From the NCBI RefSeq assembly GCF_001612845.1, contig NZ_BDBF01000007.1, positions 1 to 64,000 of the forward strand: DNA of 64,000 nt, given 5' to 3'. A program made the translations under genes and the position numbers. The notes beneath the pieces were generated by a model. It was given only the letters and a program-made list of their open reading frames with translations. It was not told the DNA's origin and searched no databases. Below are positions 33,155 to 42,551 of this stretch, one piece after another. The stretch is from Nocardia elegans NBRC 108235 (GTDB taxonomy: Bacteria; Actinomycetota; Actinomycetes; Mycobacteriales; Mycobacteriaceae). The number at the start of each line of letters is the position of its first letter. Position 1 is the stretch's first letter.

Positions 33155-33174
33155 ATTGTGATATAGATCACAAT
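33155..33174. promoter_or_regulatory. CRP-type binding site
   Basis: ATTGTGAT, four bases, then ATCACAAT form a perfect dyad containing TGTGA-N6-TCACA. That is the consensus for E. coli CRP and for the mycobacterial CRP (Rv3676). It lies upstream of the promoter-like element of the first SulP-carbonic anhydrase gene. Confidence 0.75.
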
Positions 33175-33212
33175 TGGATACCGGCATCGACTTTTGTTCT
33201 GAAAACCCTTTC

Positions 33213-33242
33213 CAACTGCTTTGCGTTGTCTTTACTATTAAG
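33213..33242 (+). promoter_or_regulatory. Promoter-like element 1 with dyad
   Basis: A short dyad (CAAC...GTTG) around a GCTTTG centre is followed by GTCTTTACTATTAAG. The same order and spacing recur at 35743-35772 before the paralogous gene. TACTAT is a plausible -10 box. Confidence 0.6.
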
Positions 33243-33387
33243 CGCGTTGCGCCACTGCCGGGCTCGCATGTCCGGATGCGTCGCAGGCGCAACGCATCTC
33301 GCGTTATCCGCTTCGCCCGCCCCCTCTCGATGCCAGTACATGTTCCACCGATGGACCGAACCGACACCGGTTCGGCGAAGGAGAAAT

Positions 33388-35598
33388 ATGTCCACCGACA
33401 CCGACTCGGTCCGACGGACGTCACCTCGGAGCTTCTCGGTCGCTGTACGACATGATCTACCCGCCTCCGTGGTGGTTTTCCTCGTCGCGTTACCCCTGTC
33501 CATCGGTGTGGCCGTCGCCATGGGCGCGCCGGTCGCGGCGGGGCTGATCGCCGCCGTCGTCGGCGGTCTGGTCGCCGGGCTGTGTGGCGGTTCGGTCCTG
33601 CAGGTCAGCGGGCCCACCGCCAGCCTCACCGTCGTGGTGGCCGAGTCCATCCACCAGTTCGGCTGGGCGACAACCTGTTTCATCACCGTGTGCGCCGGTG
33701 CGCTGCAGGTGGTGTTCGGCCTGAGCCGCATCGCGCGCGCCGCGCTGGCCATCGCGCCGGTGGTGGTGCACGCCATGCTCGCCGGCATCGGCGTGGTGAT
33801 CGCGCTGCAGCAGTTGCATGTGCTGCTGGGCGGGCAGACGCTGAGCTCGTCGTGGGCGAGCATCGTGCAGCTGCCGCATCAGCTGACCGTGATGCACGCC
33901 GGAGACGCGCTGGTCGGCGGGGTGGTGATTGCGATCATGCTGGGCTGGCGCTATCTGCCCGGCCGGGTGCGGGCGGTCCCGGCGCCCCTGGCCGCGGTGG
34001 TCGCCGCGACCGCGCTCGCGATGGTGGTCCCCACCAGCGTGGAGCGCATCACCCTGCACGGCTCCCTGTTCGACGCGATGTCGTTACCGCAACTGCCGCA
34101 CGGCAATTGGAGCGCCGTCGTGCTGACCGCGTTCACCATCGCGCTGATCGCCAGCGTGGAGACGCTGCTGTCCGCGGTGGCCGTCGACCGGTTGCGGCCG
34201 GAGTATCGCACCGACCTCGACCGCGAACTGCTCGGTCAGGGCGTGGCGAATATGACCTCCGGCATGCTCGGCGGCCTGCCCATCGCCGCGGTCATCGTCC
34301 GCAGCATCACCAACGCCAAGGCCGGCGCGCGAACCAAGGCCTCCACCATGCTCAGTGGCGTGTGGGTGCTGGTGTTCTCCGTCGCGCTGGTGGAGGTGGT
34401 GCGCCAGATTCCGAAGGCCGCCCTGGCCGGCCTGTTGATCGTCATCGGCATCGGACTGGTGAAACTCGCGCACATCCGCCTCGCGCGCCGGGCCGGCGAT
34501 CTGATCGTCTATGCCGCAACGGTTCTCGTCGTGATCTTCGGGAATCTGCTGCTGGGCATGCTGATCGGGCTGGTGCTCTCGTTCGCGCTGCTCATGTGGC
34601 GCGTGGTGCGGGTGGTGATCGTGGCCGCGCCGGTCGGGGACACCGGGCGCTGGCTGGTGACCGTGGACGGTTCGGCCACCTTCCTGGCTCTGCCGCGGCT
34701 CACCGCCCAGCTGGCGCAGATCCCCGCGGGGGTTCCGGTCACCGTCGAGATGACCGTCGATTTCATCGACCACGCCGCATCCGACGCCCTGCACGAGTGG
34801 GCGCAGCGGCACGAAAGCCTCGGCGGCACGGTGCAATTCGTCGAACTCGGCGCCGTCCGGATCGCCGACCTCAGCGCGGGCCCGCCCGCGCGCGGGCACG
34901 CGCGGCGCATGCTCGACGACGTTCTCGCGCCCTGGCGTCCCACCACCCGCCCCGACCGGATCGCCGCCGGGATCGCGGCCTACCACCGCGGCCACGCGCA
35001 CATGATCCGGCCGCATCTGGACGAACTGCGACACACCCAGAATCCGGAATCGCTGTTCGTCACCTGCGCCGATTCCCGCATCGTGCCCAATGTGATCACC
35101 AACAGCGGCCCGGGCGATCTGTTCACCGTGCGCAATATCGGCAATCTGATCCCCGCCGACGGCCGCGACACCTCGGTCGAGGCCGCGCTGGTCTACGCGC
35201 TGAACAAACTGGACGTGCGCTCGATCGTCGTCTGCGGGCATTCCGGCTGCGGCGCCATGGACGCGCTGCACCACGGTCTGCACACCGGCTCGGGTCTCGA
35301 CGACTGGCTCGCGCACGGACGCCCGGCGCTCGAGCGCTTCCGGGCGGGGCATCCGGTCGCGGCGGCGGCCGCGGCCGCCGACTACGGCGAGGTCGACCAG
35401 CTGGGCATGGTGAACGTGGCCGTGCAGATCGAAACACTGTCCGCCCATCCCGTCGTGCGTCGCGGGATCGAGGCCCGCGGTGTGGTGCTGTCGGGACTGT
35501 TCTTCGATATCGCCACCGCCCGCGTGCTCGCGATCACGCCCGACGGTATCGCCGATATCGACGACCTCCGGCACCCGGTGCCGGTTCCGGTTTCCTGA
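33388..35598 (+). CDS. SulP transporter fused to STAS and beta-carbonic anhydrase, copy 1
   Basis: The 736-residue protein joins three parts. Residues about 15-410 form a SulP anion transporter core (HDLPASVVVFLVALPLSIGVA, then LQVSGPTASLTVVV, with about 12 membrane segments). Residues about 425-520 form a STAS-like domain. The C-terminal 190 residues are a beta-carbonic anhydrase with zinc ligands in CADSRIVPN (Cys, and the Asp-Arg pair) and VVCGHSGCGAM (His, Cys). It should import bicarbonate or a related anion and interconvert it with CO2 at the membrane; M. tuberculosis Rv3273 has this architecture. GAAGGAG precedes the ATG. Confidence 0.92.
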   Translation: MSTDTDSVRRTSPRSFSVAVRHDLPASVVVFLVALPLSIGVAVAMGAPVAAGLIAAVVGGLVAGLCGGSVLQVSGPTASLTVVVAESIHQFGWATTCFITVCAGALQVVFGLSRIARAALAIAPVVVHAMLAGIGVVIALQQLHVLLGGQTLSSSWASIVQLPHQLTVMHAGDALVGGVVIAIMLGWRYLPGRVRAVPAPLAAVVAATALAMVVPTSVERITLHGSLFDAMSLPQLPHGNWSAVVLTAFTIALIASVETLLSAVAVDRLRPEYRTDLDRELLGQGVANMTSGMLGGLPIAAVIVRSITNAKAGARTKASTMLSGVWVLVFSVALVEVVRQIPKAALAGLLIVIGIGLVKLAHIRLARRAGDLIVYAATVLVVIFGNLLLGMLIGLVLSFALLMWRVVRVVIVAAPVGDTGRWLVTVDGSATFLALPRLTAQLAQIPAGVPVTVEMTVDFIDHAASDALHEWAQRHESLGGTVQFVELGAVRIADLSAGPPARGHARRMLDDVLAPWRPTTRPDRIAAGIAAYHRGHAHMIRPHLDELRHTQNPESLFVTCADSRIVPNVITNSGPGDLFTVRNIGNLIPADGRDTSVEAALVYALNKLDVRSIVVCGHSGCGAMDALHHGLHTGSGLDDWLAHGRPALERFRAGHPVAAAAAAADYGEVDQLGMVNVAVQIETLSAHPVVRRGIEARGVVLSGLFFDIATARVLAITPDGIADIDDLRHPVPVPVS

Positions 35599-35689
35599 AA
35601 GGAGGATTCCCAGTTTTGGCAATTCCCCGGGTGGAAAACGCGCGCTGAGCGGGCGCACAGTGGTGCCGGTGCAGGTCACAGCTCCAGGG

Positions 35690-35705
35690 CGTGAGGGCCG
35701 TCACA
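35690..35705. promoter_or_regulatory. CRP-like site, one mismatch
   Basis: CGTGA-N6-TCACA differs by one base from the perfect site before copy 1. Its centre lies 63.5 bases before the TTTACTATTA element, against 66.5 bases in copy 1. Confidence 0.45.
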
Positions 35706-35742
35706 TCGAATCGGGAACGTGTGCGAGGCTAAATATCCTTTT

Positions 35743-35772
35743 CTAAGGCTTTGCTTAGTCTTTACTATTAAG
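35743..35772 (+). promoter_or_regulatory. Promoter-like element 2 with dyad
   Basis: The dyad CTAAG-GCTTTG-CTTAG is followed by TCTTTACTATTAAG. It aligns without gaps to 33213-33242. The dyad arms differ from copy 1 in paired positions, while the centre and the downstream part are the same. Confidence 0.6.
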
Positions 35773-35886
35773 GTTGCCCTCGCTTCCGGCTCACTGCTGG
35801 ACAACGAAGTCTCGCAGCTGAATTCGATGCCTGGAGAACATGTTCGACCGACCGGACCGCCGCGGCGGCTCCGGTGAAGGAGCAAT

Positions 35887-38127
35887 ATGTCCACCGACAC
35901 CGTCGCTACGTCCAGACCCTCGGCCCCGCCGGGCCCCAGCTGGTCGGACCGGATGAACTCGGTCCTTCGACACGATCTGCCCGCTTCCGTCGTCGTCTTT
36001 CTCGTCGCTCTGCCGCTCTCGATCGGCATCGCGGTCGCCACCGGCGCTCCGGTCGCGGCCGGACTCATCGCCGCCGCCGTCGGCGGCATCGTGGTGGGAA
36101 CTCTGGGGGGCTCCGTCCTGCAGGTCAGCGGCCCGGCCGCCGGACTGACCGTGGTCATGGCCGAGACCATCAATCAATTCGGCTGGAAGACAACCTGTTT
36201 CATCACCGTCGGCGCCGGCCTGCTGCAGATCGTGTTCGGCCTGAGCCGGATCGCGCGCGCCGCGCTCGCCATCGCCCCGGTCGTCGTCCACGCCATGCTC
36301 GCCGGCATCGGCATCACGATCGCCTTGCAGCAGGTTCATGTCCTGCTCGGCGGATCGTCGCAGAGCTCGGCGTGGGAAAACGTCACAGAATTACCGAATC
36401 AGCTGTTGCACCTCAGCGGTATCGACGTCGTGCTCGGCGGTCTGGTCATCGCGATCATGCTCGGCTGGCGCTACGTGCCGGCCAAGATCCGGGTGGTGCC
36501 CGGACCGCTGGTGGCGATCGTGGTCGCCACCGCGCTGTCGCTGGTGCTGCCCGGAGACCCCGCCCGCATCACGATGAGCGGTTCGCTGTTCGACGCCATC
36601 GGCCTGCCGAACATGCCCAGCGGAGACTGGAGCGGCGTCGCACTGGCGGTGCTGACCGTGGCCTTGATCGCCAGCGTGGAGAGCCTGTTGTCGGCGGTCG
36701 CGGTCGACAAGATGCACACCGGCCCGCGGACCAACTTCGACCGTGAGCTCATGGCCCAGGGCGCGGCGAACGTGACCTCGGGCATGATCGGCGGCCTGCC
36801 GGTCACCGGCGTGATCGTGCGCAGTGCGACCAATGTGACCGCCGGTGCGCGCAGCCGGGCCTCGGCGCTGCTGCACGGCGTCTGGGTGCTGCTGTTCTCG
36901 ATCGCCCTGGTGGGCGTCGTCGAGCAGATCCCGAAATCGGCCCTGGCCGGACTGCTGGTGATGATCGGTATCCAGCTGGTGAAGCTGGCCCACATCAAGA
37001 TCGCGCACCGCACCGGTGAACTGGTGATCTACGCGGTGACCATCGCCGCGGTGGTGTTCCTGAACCTGCTCGAGGGTGTGCTGATCGGCCTGGTCGTCGC
37101 CTTCGCCCTGCTGCTGTGGCGCGTGGTGCGCGTCTCGGTCGAGGCCGCTCCGGTCGAGGGAACCGACCGGTGGCTGGTGAGCGTGGACGGCACCTGCACC
37201 TTCCTGGCCCTGCCGAAGCTGACCGGGCAGCTGGCCAAGGTGCCCGCCGGCGCCGATGTCCTGGTGGAGCTGACGGTCGACTTCCTCGACCACGCCGCCT
37301 ACGACGCCATCCACTCCTGGGCGCAGCAGCACGAAAGTACCGGCGGCACGGTGGAATTCGTCGAGATCGGAACGGCGCGGATGGCCGATGCGGCCGAGCG
37401 CCCGCCGCGGCGCGCCCGGGCCCGCGGGCTGCTCGACGACGTCCTGGGACCGTGGCGTTCCGAGGGTGGCAATCCGGTCGCCGCCGGTGTCGCCGCCTAC
37501 CATCGCAGCCACGCGCACGTGATGCGGCCGCATCTGGACGAACTGCGCGACGGGCAGGACCCCGACTCCTTCTTCCTCACCTGCTCGGACTCGCGGATCG
37601 TGCCGAATGTGATCACCAACAGCGGCCCGGGTGACCTGTTCACCGTCCGCAATATCGGCAATCTGATCCCCGCGCGCGGCACCGACGTGTCGGTGGACGC
37701 CGCGCTCGGCTTCGCGCTGCACAACCTGTCGGTGCGCAACGTCGTGGTGTGCGGACATTCCGGCTGCGGTGCGATGAACGCCCTGCTGTCCGACCGGTCC
37801 GCGGGCCCCGATATCGACGACTGGCTGGCCCACGGCGCCGAGGCCCTGCAGCGCTACCGAGCCGGCCATCCGGTGGCGGCGACCGCGGCGGCCGCCGGGT
37901 ACGGCCCGGCCGACCAGCTGAGCATGGTCAACGTCGCGGTCCAGCTCGAGACGCTGCGGGAGCATCCGGTCGTCGCCCGGGCCGTCGAGGAGCGCGGTGT
38001 TGCGCTTTCGGGCCTGTTCTTCGATATCGGAACCGCACGGGTCCTCGAGGTCACCACCACCGGCATCGCCGAGATCACCGATGCCGAGCGACCCGGAATA
38101 CCCGCCCGGGATCGGACCCACGCCTGA
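35887..38127 (+). CDS. SulP transporter fused to STAS and beta-carbonic anhydrase, copy 2
   Basis: The 746-residue protein is a close paralog of the preceding gene and has the same three parts: SulP core (about residues 25-420), STAS-like domain, and beta-carbonic anhydrase with CSDSRIVPN and VVCGHSGCGAMNAL supplying the zinc ligands. Long identical stretches such as VRNIGNLIPA and TNSGPGDLFTVRN point to a tandem duplication, but overall divergence is considerable, so it is not recent. The N-terminus is ten residues longer. GAAGGAGC precedes the ATG. A strong hairpin follows the stop. Confidence 0.92.
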   Translation: MSTDTVATSRPSAPPGPSWSDRMNSVLRHDLPASVVVFLVALPLSIGIAVATGAPVAAGLIAAAVGGIVVGTLGGSVLQVSGPAAGLTVVMAETINQFGWKTTCFITVGAGLLQIVFGLSRIARAALAIAPVVVHAMLAGIGITIALQQVHVLLGGSSQSSAWENVTELPNQLLHLSGIDVVLGGLVIAIMLGWRYVPAKIRVVPGPLVAIVVATALSLVLPGDPARITMSGSLFDAIGLPNMPSGDWSGVALAVLTVALIASVESLLSAVAVDKMHTGPRTNFDRELMAQGAANVTSGMIGGLPVTGVIVRSATNVTAGARSRASALLHGVWVLLFSIALVGVVEQIPKSALAGLLVMIGIQLVKLAHIKIAHRTGELVIYAVTIAAVVFLNLLEGVLIGLVVAFALLLWRVVRVSVEAAPVEGTDRWLVSVDGTCTFLALPKLTGQLAKVPAGADVLVELTVDFLDHAAYDAIHSWAQQHESTGGTVEFVEIGTARMADAAERPPRRARARGLLDDVLGPWRSEGGNPVAAGVAAYHRSHAHVMRPHLDELRDGQDPDSFFLTCSDSRIVPNVITNSGPGDLFTVRNIGNLIPARGTDVSVDAALGFALHNLSVRNVVVCGHSGCGAMNALLSDRSAGPDIDDWLAHGAEALQRYRAGHPVAATAAAAGYGPADQLSMVNVAVQLETLREHPVVARAVEERGVALSGLFFDIGTARVLEVTTTGIAEITDAERPGIPARDRTHA

Positions 38128-38137
38128 TCCGGGCGCA

Positions 38138-38180
38138 GGGTGCGCGAGTTCGTAGGCCCGACAGCCGAACTCGCGCACCC
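38138..38180 (+). terminator. Strong terminator-like hairpin
   Basis: Two perfect 15-base arms (GGGTGCGCGAGTTCG and its reverse complement) flank a 13-base loop, 10 bases after the second SulP-carbonic anhydrase gene. There is no T-run, which is normal for actinobacterial terminators. Confidence 0.75.
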
Positions 38181-38381
38181 GTCCACCTTCGCCGCGGCAG
38201 CCGTTCCGCCACGACCCGGGGGCGACTGTCGCGGCGCGCCTGAACGTCGGCGTCGCGCGCGCCGATACGCTGAGCGGCGCACCCCGAAACCCGCGGCCGA
38301 CGCCTGGATCCGAGCGCGGCGGGCATGCCATGGTGGAGGTGGTGCATTCGGTGAATCGACGTGGATCGGAGTCGGAGGGAA

Positions 38382-39023
38382 ATGGTTGCGCAGTCGGTGG
38401 CGTCCGGGGTGCCCGCCCAGGTGGCCGGCATCAAACTCACCGAGCCCGCGTGGCTGTCGGAACGGATCGCCGATATGGGAATCTCCTGGGGCACAGGCAA
38501 TTCCCGCGTCTCGGGCACGCTGTGGTGGTGTATGGCCGCCTCTGCGCTGGTCGATCCGATCACCGAGGCGTACGCGAGCGGCGCACCGGCGCCCGACCCC
38601 ACGCTGGAACGGCTGCGCTGCGAGATCCGGCCCGACGGTGGCATCGAGCGGATCGTGCCCGACGCCGTGAGCGAGTCCGAAGCGGTCGGCGCGGCGCTGA
38701 GGGAGTCGCTGCGGCGCGTCATCCCGGTGGTGGCACGGGTGACCGGCGCCGGTCCGGCGGCGCTGTGGGCGATCGTCGCCGATGCGATCGGTAACCGGGC
38801 CATCGACGCGGGCGACCCCGAGGCGGGTGCGCGGCTGGCCGCCCAGGTCGGCGAACGGTTGCCCGCGCCGCGATTCACCGATGTCGAATCGCGCGCGTTC
38901 GTGCGGCGGATCTCCTGCTGCCTGGTCTACGAGGTCCCCGGCTGCGGTATGTGCACCAGCTGCCCGAAAAGGCCCGCCGCCGAGCGCGAGCGGCTGCTCA
39001 CCGAGCTGGCCCGGCGCGGGTGA
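38382..39023 (+). CDS. FhuF-like [2Fe-2S] ferric-siderophore reductase-family protein
   Basis: The 213-residue protein ends with the FhuF iron-sulfur signature: RRISCCLVYEVPGCGMCTSC, a CC-x10-C-x2-C arrangement that binds a [2Fe-2S] cluster. The region before it (RVIPVVARVTGAGPAALWAIVADAIG) fits the FhuF fold. Family members reduce ferric iron in siderophores inside the cell. No siderophore gene is close. GGAGG stands only a few bases before the ATG at 38382, so an upstream GTG at 38361 is possible. Confidence 0.85.
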   Translation: MVAQSVASGVPAQVAGIKLTEPAWLSERIADMGISWGTGNSRVSGTLWWCMAASALVDPITEAYASGAPAPDPTLERLRCEIRPDGGIERIVPDAVSESEAVGAALRESLRRVIPVVARVTGAGPAALWAIVADAIGNRAIDAGDPEAGARLAAQVGERLPAPRFTDVESRAFVRRISCCLVYEVPGCGMCTSCPKRPAAERERLLTELARRG

Positions 39024-39160
39024 GCGGGCCGCGGCCGGTTCGCGGCCGGTCCATCGGCGCGCGACCGGTACTGTCCCGATAGCATTGGTCGCGCCGGTGA
39101 CTTTTCTGTTCGTCGACCGGCCTGGACCGAGAATGCCGACATGTTAAGGAGAGCGCAGCC

Positions 39161-41218
39161 GTGACCACCTCAGCCCGCATAACCCCCGCCGCCCTCGTCC
39201 GGGTGCCGGCCGGGACGACGGCGGGCGCCGCGGTGCGCGAAGCGGGCCTGCCCACCAAGGGCCCCGACACCGTCGTCGTCGTGCGCGACGGCGAGGGCAA
39301 CCTCAAGGATCTGTCCTGGGTGCCGGAGACCGACGTCGAGGTCGAGGCCGTGACCGCCGGCTCCGAGGACGGCCGCAGCGTCATCCGCCATTCGGCCGCC
39401 CACGTGCTGGCCCAGGCGGTGCAGCAGGAGTTCCCCGAGGCCAAGCTCGGCATCGGCCCGCCGATCAAGGACGGCTTCTACTACGACTTCCAGGTCGAGC
39501 GGCCGTTCACCCCGGAGGATCTGGCCAAACTCGAATCCCGGATGAAGAAGATCGTCAAAGGCGCGCAACGGTTTTCGCGCCGGGTGGTCGAGGTCGACGA
39601 GGCTCGGGTGGAATTGGCCAAGGAGCCGTTCAAACTCGAGCTGATCGGCGACAAGTCGGGAATCGACGACCCCGAGATCATGGAGGTCGGCGGTAACGAG
39701 CTGACCATCTACGACAACCTCGACCCGCGCACCGGCGAGAAGGTGTGGGGCGACCTGTGCCGCGGCCCGCACATCCCGACCACGAAGTTCATTCCCGCGT
39801 TCAAGCTGACCCGCTCCTCGGCGGCCTACTGGCGTGGCGACCAGAACCGCGAGGATCTGCAGCGCATCTACGGCACCGCATGGGAGTCGCCGGAGGCGTT
39901 GGAGAACCATCTGCGCATCCTGGAAGAGGCCGAGAAGCGCGATCACCGCAAACTCGGCCTGGAACTGGATCTGTTCTCCTTCCCGGACGAACTGGGTTCG
40001 GGCCTGCCGGTGTTCCATCCCAAGGGCGGCATCATCCGCAAGGAACTCGAGGACTATTCCCGTCGCCGCCACATCGCCGCGGGCTACGAATTCGTCAATA
40101 CCCCGCATATCACCAAGGGGCATCTGTTCGAGGTCTCCGGACACCTCGACTGGTACCGCGAGGGCATGTTCCCGGCGATGCACCTCGACGCCGAGTACAA
40201 CGGCGACGGCACCGTGCGCAAGCCCGGCCAGGACTATTACGTCAAGCCGATGAACTGCCCGATGCACAATCTGATCTTCCGCTCGCGCGGCCGGTCGTAT
40301 CGGGAGCTGCCGCTGCGGCTGTTCGAATTCGGGTCGGTGTATCGCTACGAGAAGTCCGGCGTCGTCCACGGGCTGACCCGGGTGCGCGGCATGACCCAGG
40401 ACGACGCGCACATCTACTGCACCAAAGAGCAGATGCACGCCGAGCTGACCTCGACGCTGCAGTTCGTGCTGAGCCTGCTGCGCGACTACGGTCTCGACGA
40501 TTTCTACCTGGAATTGTCGACGAAGGACCCGCAGAAGTTCGTGGGCTCGGACGAGTTGTGGGAGGAGGCCACCGACACGCTGCGCAAGGTCGCCACCGAT
40601 TCGGGTCTGGACCTGGTCCCGGATCCGGGCGGCGCCGCGTTCTACGGTCCGAAGATTTCCGTGCAGGCCAAGGACGCGCTGGGCCGTACCTGGCAGATGT
40701 CGACCATTCAGCTCGATTTCAACCTGCCCGAGCGCTTCGGCCTGGAATACACCGCCTCCGACGGGACCAAGCAGCGGCCGGTGATGATCCACCGCGCCCT
40801 GTTCGGGTCCATCGAGCGATTCTTCGGCGTGCTCACCGAGCATTACGCGGGCGCGTTCCCGGCCTGGCTGGCGCCCGTGCAGGTGGTCGGCATCCCGGTC
40901 GCCGACGCGTTCGCCGAACACCTCGACTCCGTGGTGGAGGAACTGCGCGCGCACGGTGTGCGGGCCGAGGTCGACCGCAGCGACGACCGGATGCAGAAGA
41001 AGATCTTCAACCACACCGCGCAGAAGGTGCCGTTCATGCTGCTGGCCGGCGAACGCGATGTGAACGACGGAGCGGTCAGCTTCCGATTCCGCGACGGCAG
41101 CAAACTGAATGGTGTGCCGGTCGCCGATGCGGTGGCGACCGTCGTCGACTGGATCTCGCGGCGCGACAACGCCTCGCCGAGCGCGGAAGGATTCGAGGTC
41201 CGGACCGGTGGGGCGTGA
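39161..41218 (+). CDS. thrS: Threonyl-tRNA synthetase
   Basis: The 685-residue enzyme charges tRNA-Thr. In order it shows an N-terminal TGS-like domain, the editing domain with [12 protein letters not shown] and further on [10 protein letters not shown], and the class II catalytic core with PMNCPMHN (zinc Cys) and [14 protein letters not shown] (motif 2 region, zinc His). Motif 3 is in [13 protein letters not shown], followed by the anticodon-binding domain. Length is normal. The GTG start has AAGGAGAG upstream. Its stop overlaps the HIT gene start, beginning the phosphatidylinositol mannoside operon. Confidence 0.97.
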   Translation: MTTSARITPAALVRVPAGTTAGAAVREAGLPTKGPDTVVVVRDGEGNLKDLSWVPETDVEVEAVTAGSEDGRSVIRHSAAHVLAQAVQQEFPEAKLGIGPPIKDGFYYDFQVERPFTPEDLAKLESRMKKIVKGAQRFSRRVVEVDEARVELAKEPFKLELIGDKSGIDDPEIMEVGGNELTIYDNLDPRTGEKVWGDLCRGPHIPTTKFIPAFKLTRSSAAYWRGDQNREDLQRIYGTAWESPEALENHLRILEEAEKRDHRKLGLELDLFSFPDELGSGLPVFHPKGGIIRKELEDYSRRRHIAAGYEFVNTPHITKGHLFEVSGHLDWYREGMFPAMHLDAEYNGDGTVRKPGQDYYVKPMNCPMHNLIFRSRGRSYRELPLRLFEFGSVYRYEKSGVVHGLTRVRGMTQDDAHIYCTKEQMHAELTSTLQFVLSLLRDYGLDDFYLELSTKDPQKFVGSDELWEEATDTLRKVATDSGLDLVPDPGGAAFYGPKISVQAKDALGRTWQMSTIQLDFNLPERFGLEYTASDGTKQRPVMIHRALFGSIERFFGVLTEHYAGAFPAWLAPVQVVGIPVADAFAEHLDSVVEELRAHGVRAEVDRSDDRMQKKIFNHTAQKVPFMLLAGERDVNDGAVSFRFRDGSKLNGVPVADAVATVVDWISRRDNASPSAEGFEVRTGGA

Positions 41219-41865
41219 GTGAGGGCATGGTGGAAGAGGCTGTGACGCAACAGGATCCGGGTCGGATTGTCGACACGGGAGCGGGGGACCCGGACCGGTT
41301 GCAGCGATTGTGGACCCCCTACCGGATGTCCTACATCACCGGCGCGGTCGCGGCCGATCGCGACAGCCGGAGCGCACCGGTCGACGCCGACGCGCCCGCC
41401 GGTGCCGAGGAGAAGACCTCGGCCGGGCTGAAGCATCCGTTCACCGAGATCCCGAAGATGTCGGACGAGGACGGACTGGTCATCGCTCGCGGTGAATGGG
41501 TGTTCGCGGTGCTCAACCTCTACCCGTACAACCCCGGCCACATGATGGTGGTGCCCTACCGGCGGGTGGCCGACCTCGAGGATCTCACCCCCGAGGAGAG
41601 CGCCGAACTGATGGCGTTCACCCAGCGGGCGATCCGGGTGATGAAGAAGGTGTCGCGGCCCGAGGGATTCAACGTCGGGCTGAATCTCGGCGGGGTGGCC
41701 GGTGGCTCGCTGGCCGACCACCTGCACCAGCACATCGTTCCCCGCTGGGGTGGGGACGCCAATTTCATCACCGTCGTCGGCGGGGTGAAGGTGATGCCGC
41801 AGTTGTTGCGGGAGACGCGGGCCCTGCTGGCCGGGGCGTGGCACGAGGCGAAGGAAGTCGAGTAG
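41215..41865 (+). CDS. HIT-domain protein (Ap4A phosphorylase/hydrolase-like)
   Basis: The 216-residue protein has a HIT fold with the catalytic [10 protein letters not shown] (HxHxH) near residue 172 and the upstream [16 protein letters not shown]. Rv2613c in the same position of M. tuberculosis is a diadenosine tetraphosphate phosphorylase, so that activity is likely. The N-terminal WTPYRMSYI motif is typical of this group. GTG at 41215 overlaps the thrS stop (GTGA); ATG at 41227 is an alternative. Confidence 0.92.
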   Translation: MSEGMVEEAVTQQDPGRIVDTGAGDPDRLQRLWTPYRMSYITGAVAADRDSRSAPVDADAPAGAEEKTSAGLKHPFTEIPKMSDEDGLVIARGEWVFAVLNLYPYNPGHMMVVPYRRVADLEDLTPEESAELMAFTQRAIRVMKKVSRPEGFNVGLNLGGVAGGSLADHLHQHIVPRWGGDANFITVVGGVKVMPQLLRETRALLAGAWHEAKEVE

Positions 41866-41866
41866 C

Positions 41867-42538
41867 GTGCTGAGCTTCTTCGGTCGGGAGACGTTCGCCA
41901 AGGCGACCGCGCCGCTGGGACGGGCGCTGGTGAGCACCGGGCTCACGCCCGACGCGATGACGCTGATCGGCACCACCGCCTCGATCGTGGCCGCGGTGAC
42001 GCTGTTCCCGACCGATCACCTGTTCTGGGGAACGATGGTGATCTGGCTCTTCGTCATGTTCGACATGCTCGACGGGGCGATGGCCCGCGCCCGGGGCGGC
42101 GGCACCAAATACGGTGCGGTCCTCGACGCCACCTGTGATCGCGTGGCCGACGGCGCCATCTTCGGCGCGCTCGCCTGGTGGTCGGTGTATCACGAGCACA
42201 GCAAGCATCTGTTCGTGGCGACGCTGGTGGTCCTGGTGACCTCGCAGGTCATCTCCTACGCCAAGGCGCGGGCGGAGGCGAGCGGGCTCTCGGCCGACGG
42301 CGGGATCATCGAACGCCCCGACCGCCTGGTCATCGTGCTGGTCGGGGCCGGCCTCACCGGCATCGGTGGCTATTTCGACGTCGAGTGGCTCACCTACGCG
42401 GTGTATGTCGCGATGTACATCCTGGCGGTGCTGAGCATCGTCACCGTCTTCCAGCGAGTTCTGGCGGTACGGAACTCGGCCGGTGCCCGCGACGTGATCG
42501 CGCCGGTCACCGAGGCCGACTCCGATACGGCGAAATGA
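41867..42538 (+). CDS. pgsA: Phosphatidylinositol phosphate synthase, CDP-alcohol phosphatidyltransferase
   Basis: The 223-residue membrane enzyme condenses CDP-diacylglycerol with inositol phosphate to start phosphatidylinositol synthesis. The CDP-alcohol motif is present: DMLDGAMARARGGG followed by YGAVLDATCDR, giving the four metal-binding aspartates (DxxDGxxAR...GxxxDxxxD). About five to six helices follow. It corresponds to Rv2612c. It begins one base after the HIT stop and feeds lipid to the acyltransferase and PimA encoded just downstream. Confidence 0.95.
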   Translation: MLSFFGRETFAKATAPLGRALVSTGLTPDAMTLIGTTASIVAAVTLFPTDHLFWGTMVIWLFVMFDMLDGAMARARGGGTKYGAVLDATCDRVADGAIFGALAWWSVYHEHSKHLFVATLVVLVTSQVISYAKARAEASGLSADGGIIERPDRLVIVLVGAGLTGIGGYFDVEWLTYAVYVAMYILAVLSIVTVFQRVLAVRNSAGARDVIAPVTEADSDTAK

Positions 42539-42551
42539 AAGTGGTAGTGGC

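Larger units (their letters stand above)
32917..33387. other. Regulatory region upstream of the first SulP-carbonic anhydrase gene
   Basis: No gene is seen. The region is less GC-rich than its surroundings from about 33150 to 33245. It contains a perfect CRP-like palindrome and a promoter-like element repeated before the downstream paralog; both are listed separately. Confidence 0.6.

Noticed and set aside
36391..38331. 646-codon frame antisense to the second SulP-carbonic anhydrase gene
   Set aside because: Shadow frame; its His/Gln/Asp-rich composition mirrors the opposite gene, and a similar shadow is seen opposite copy 1.
39170..41014. 614-codon frame antisense to thrS
   Set aside because: Lies entirely opposite a conserved essential gene, with no ribosome site or family match.
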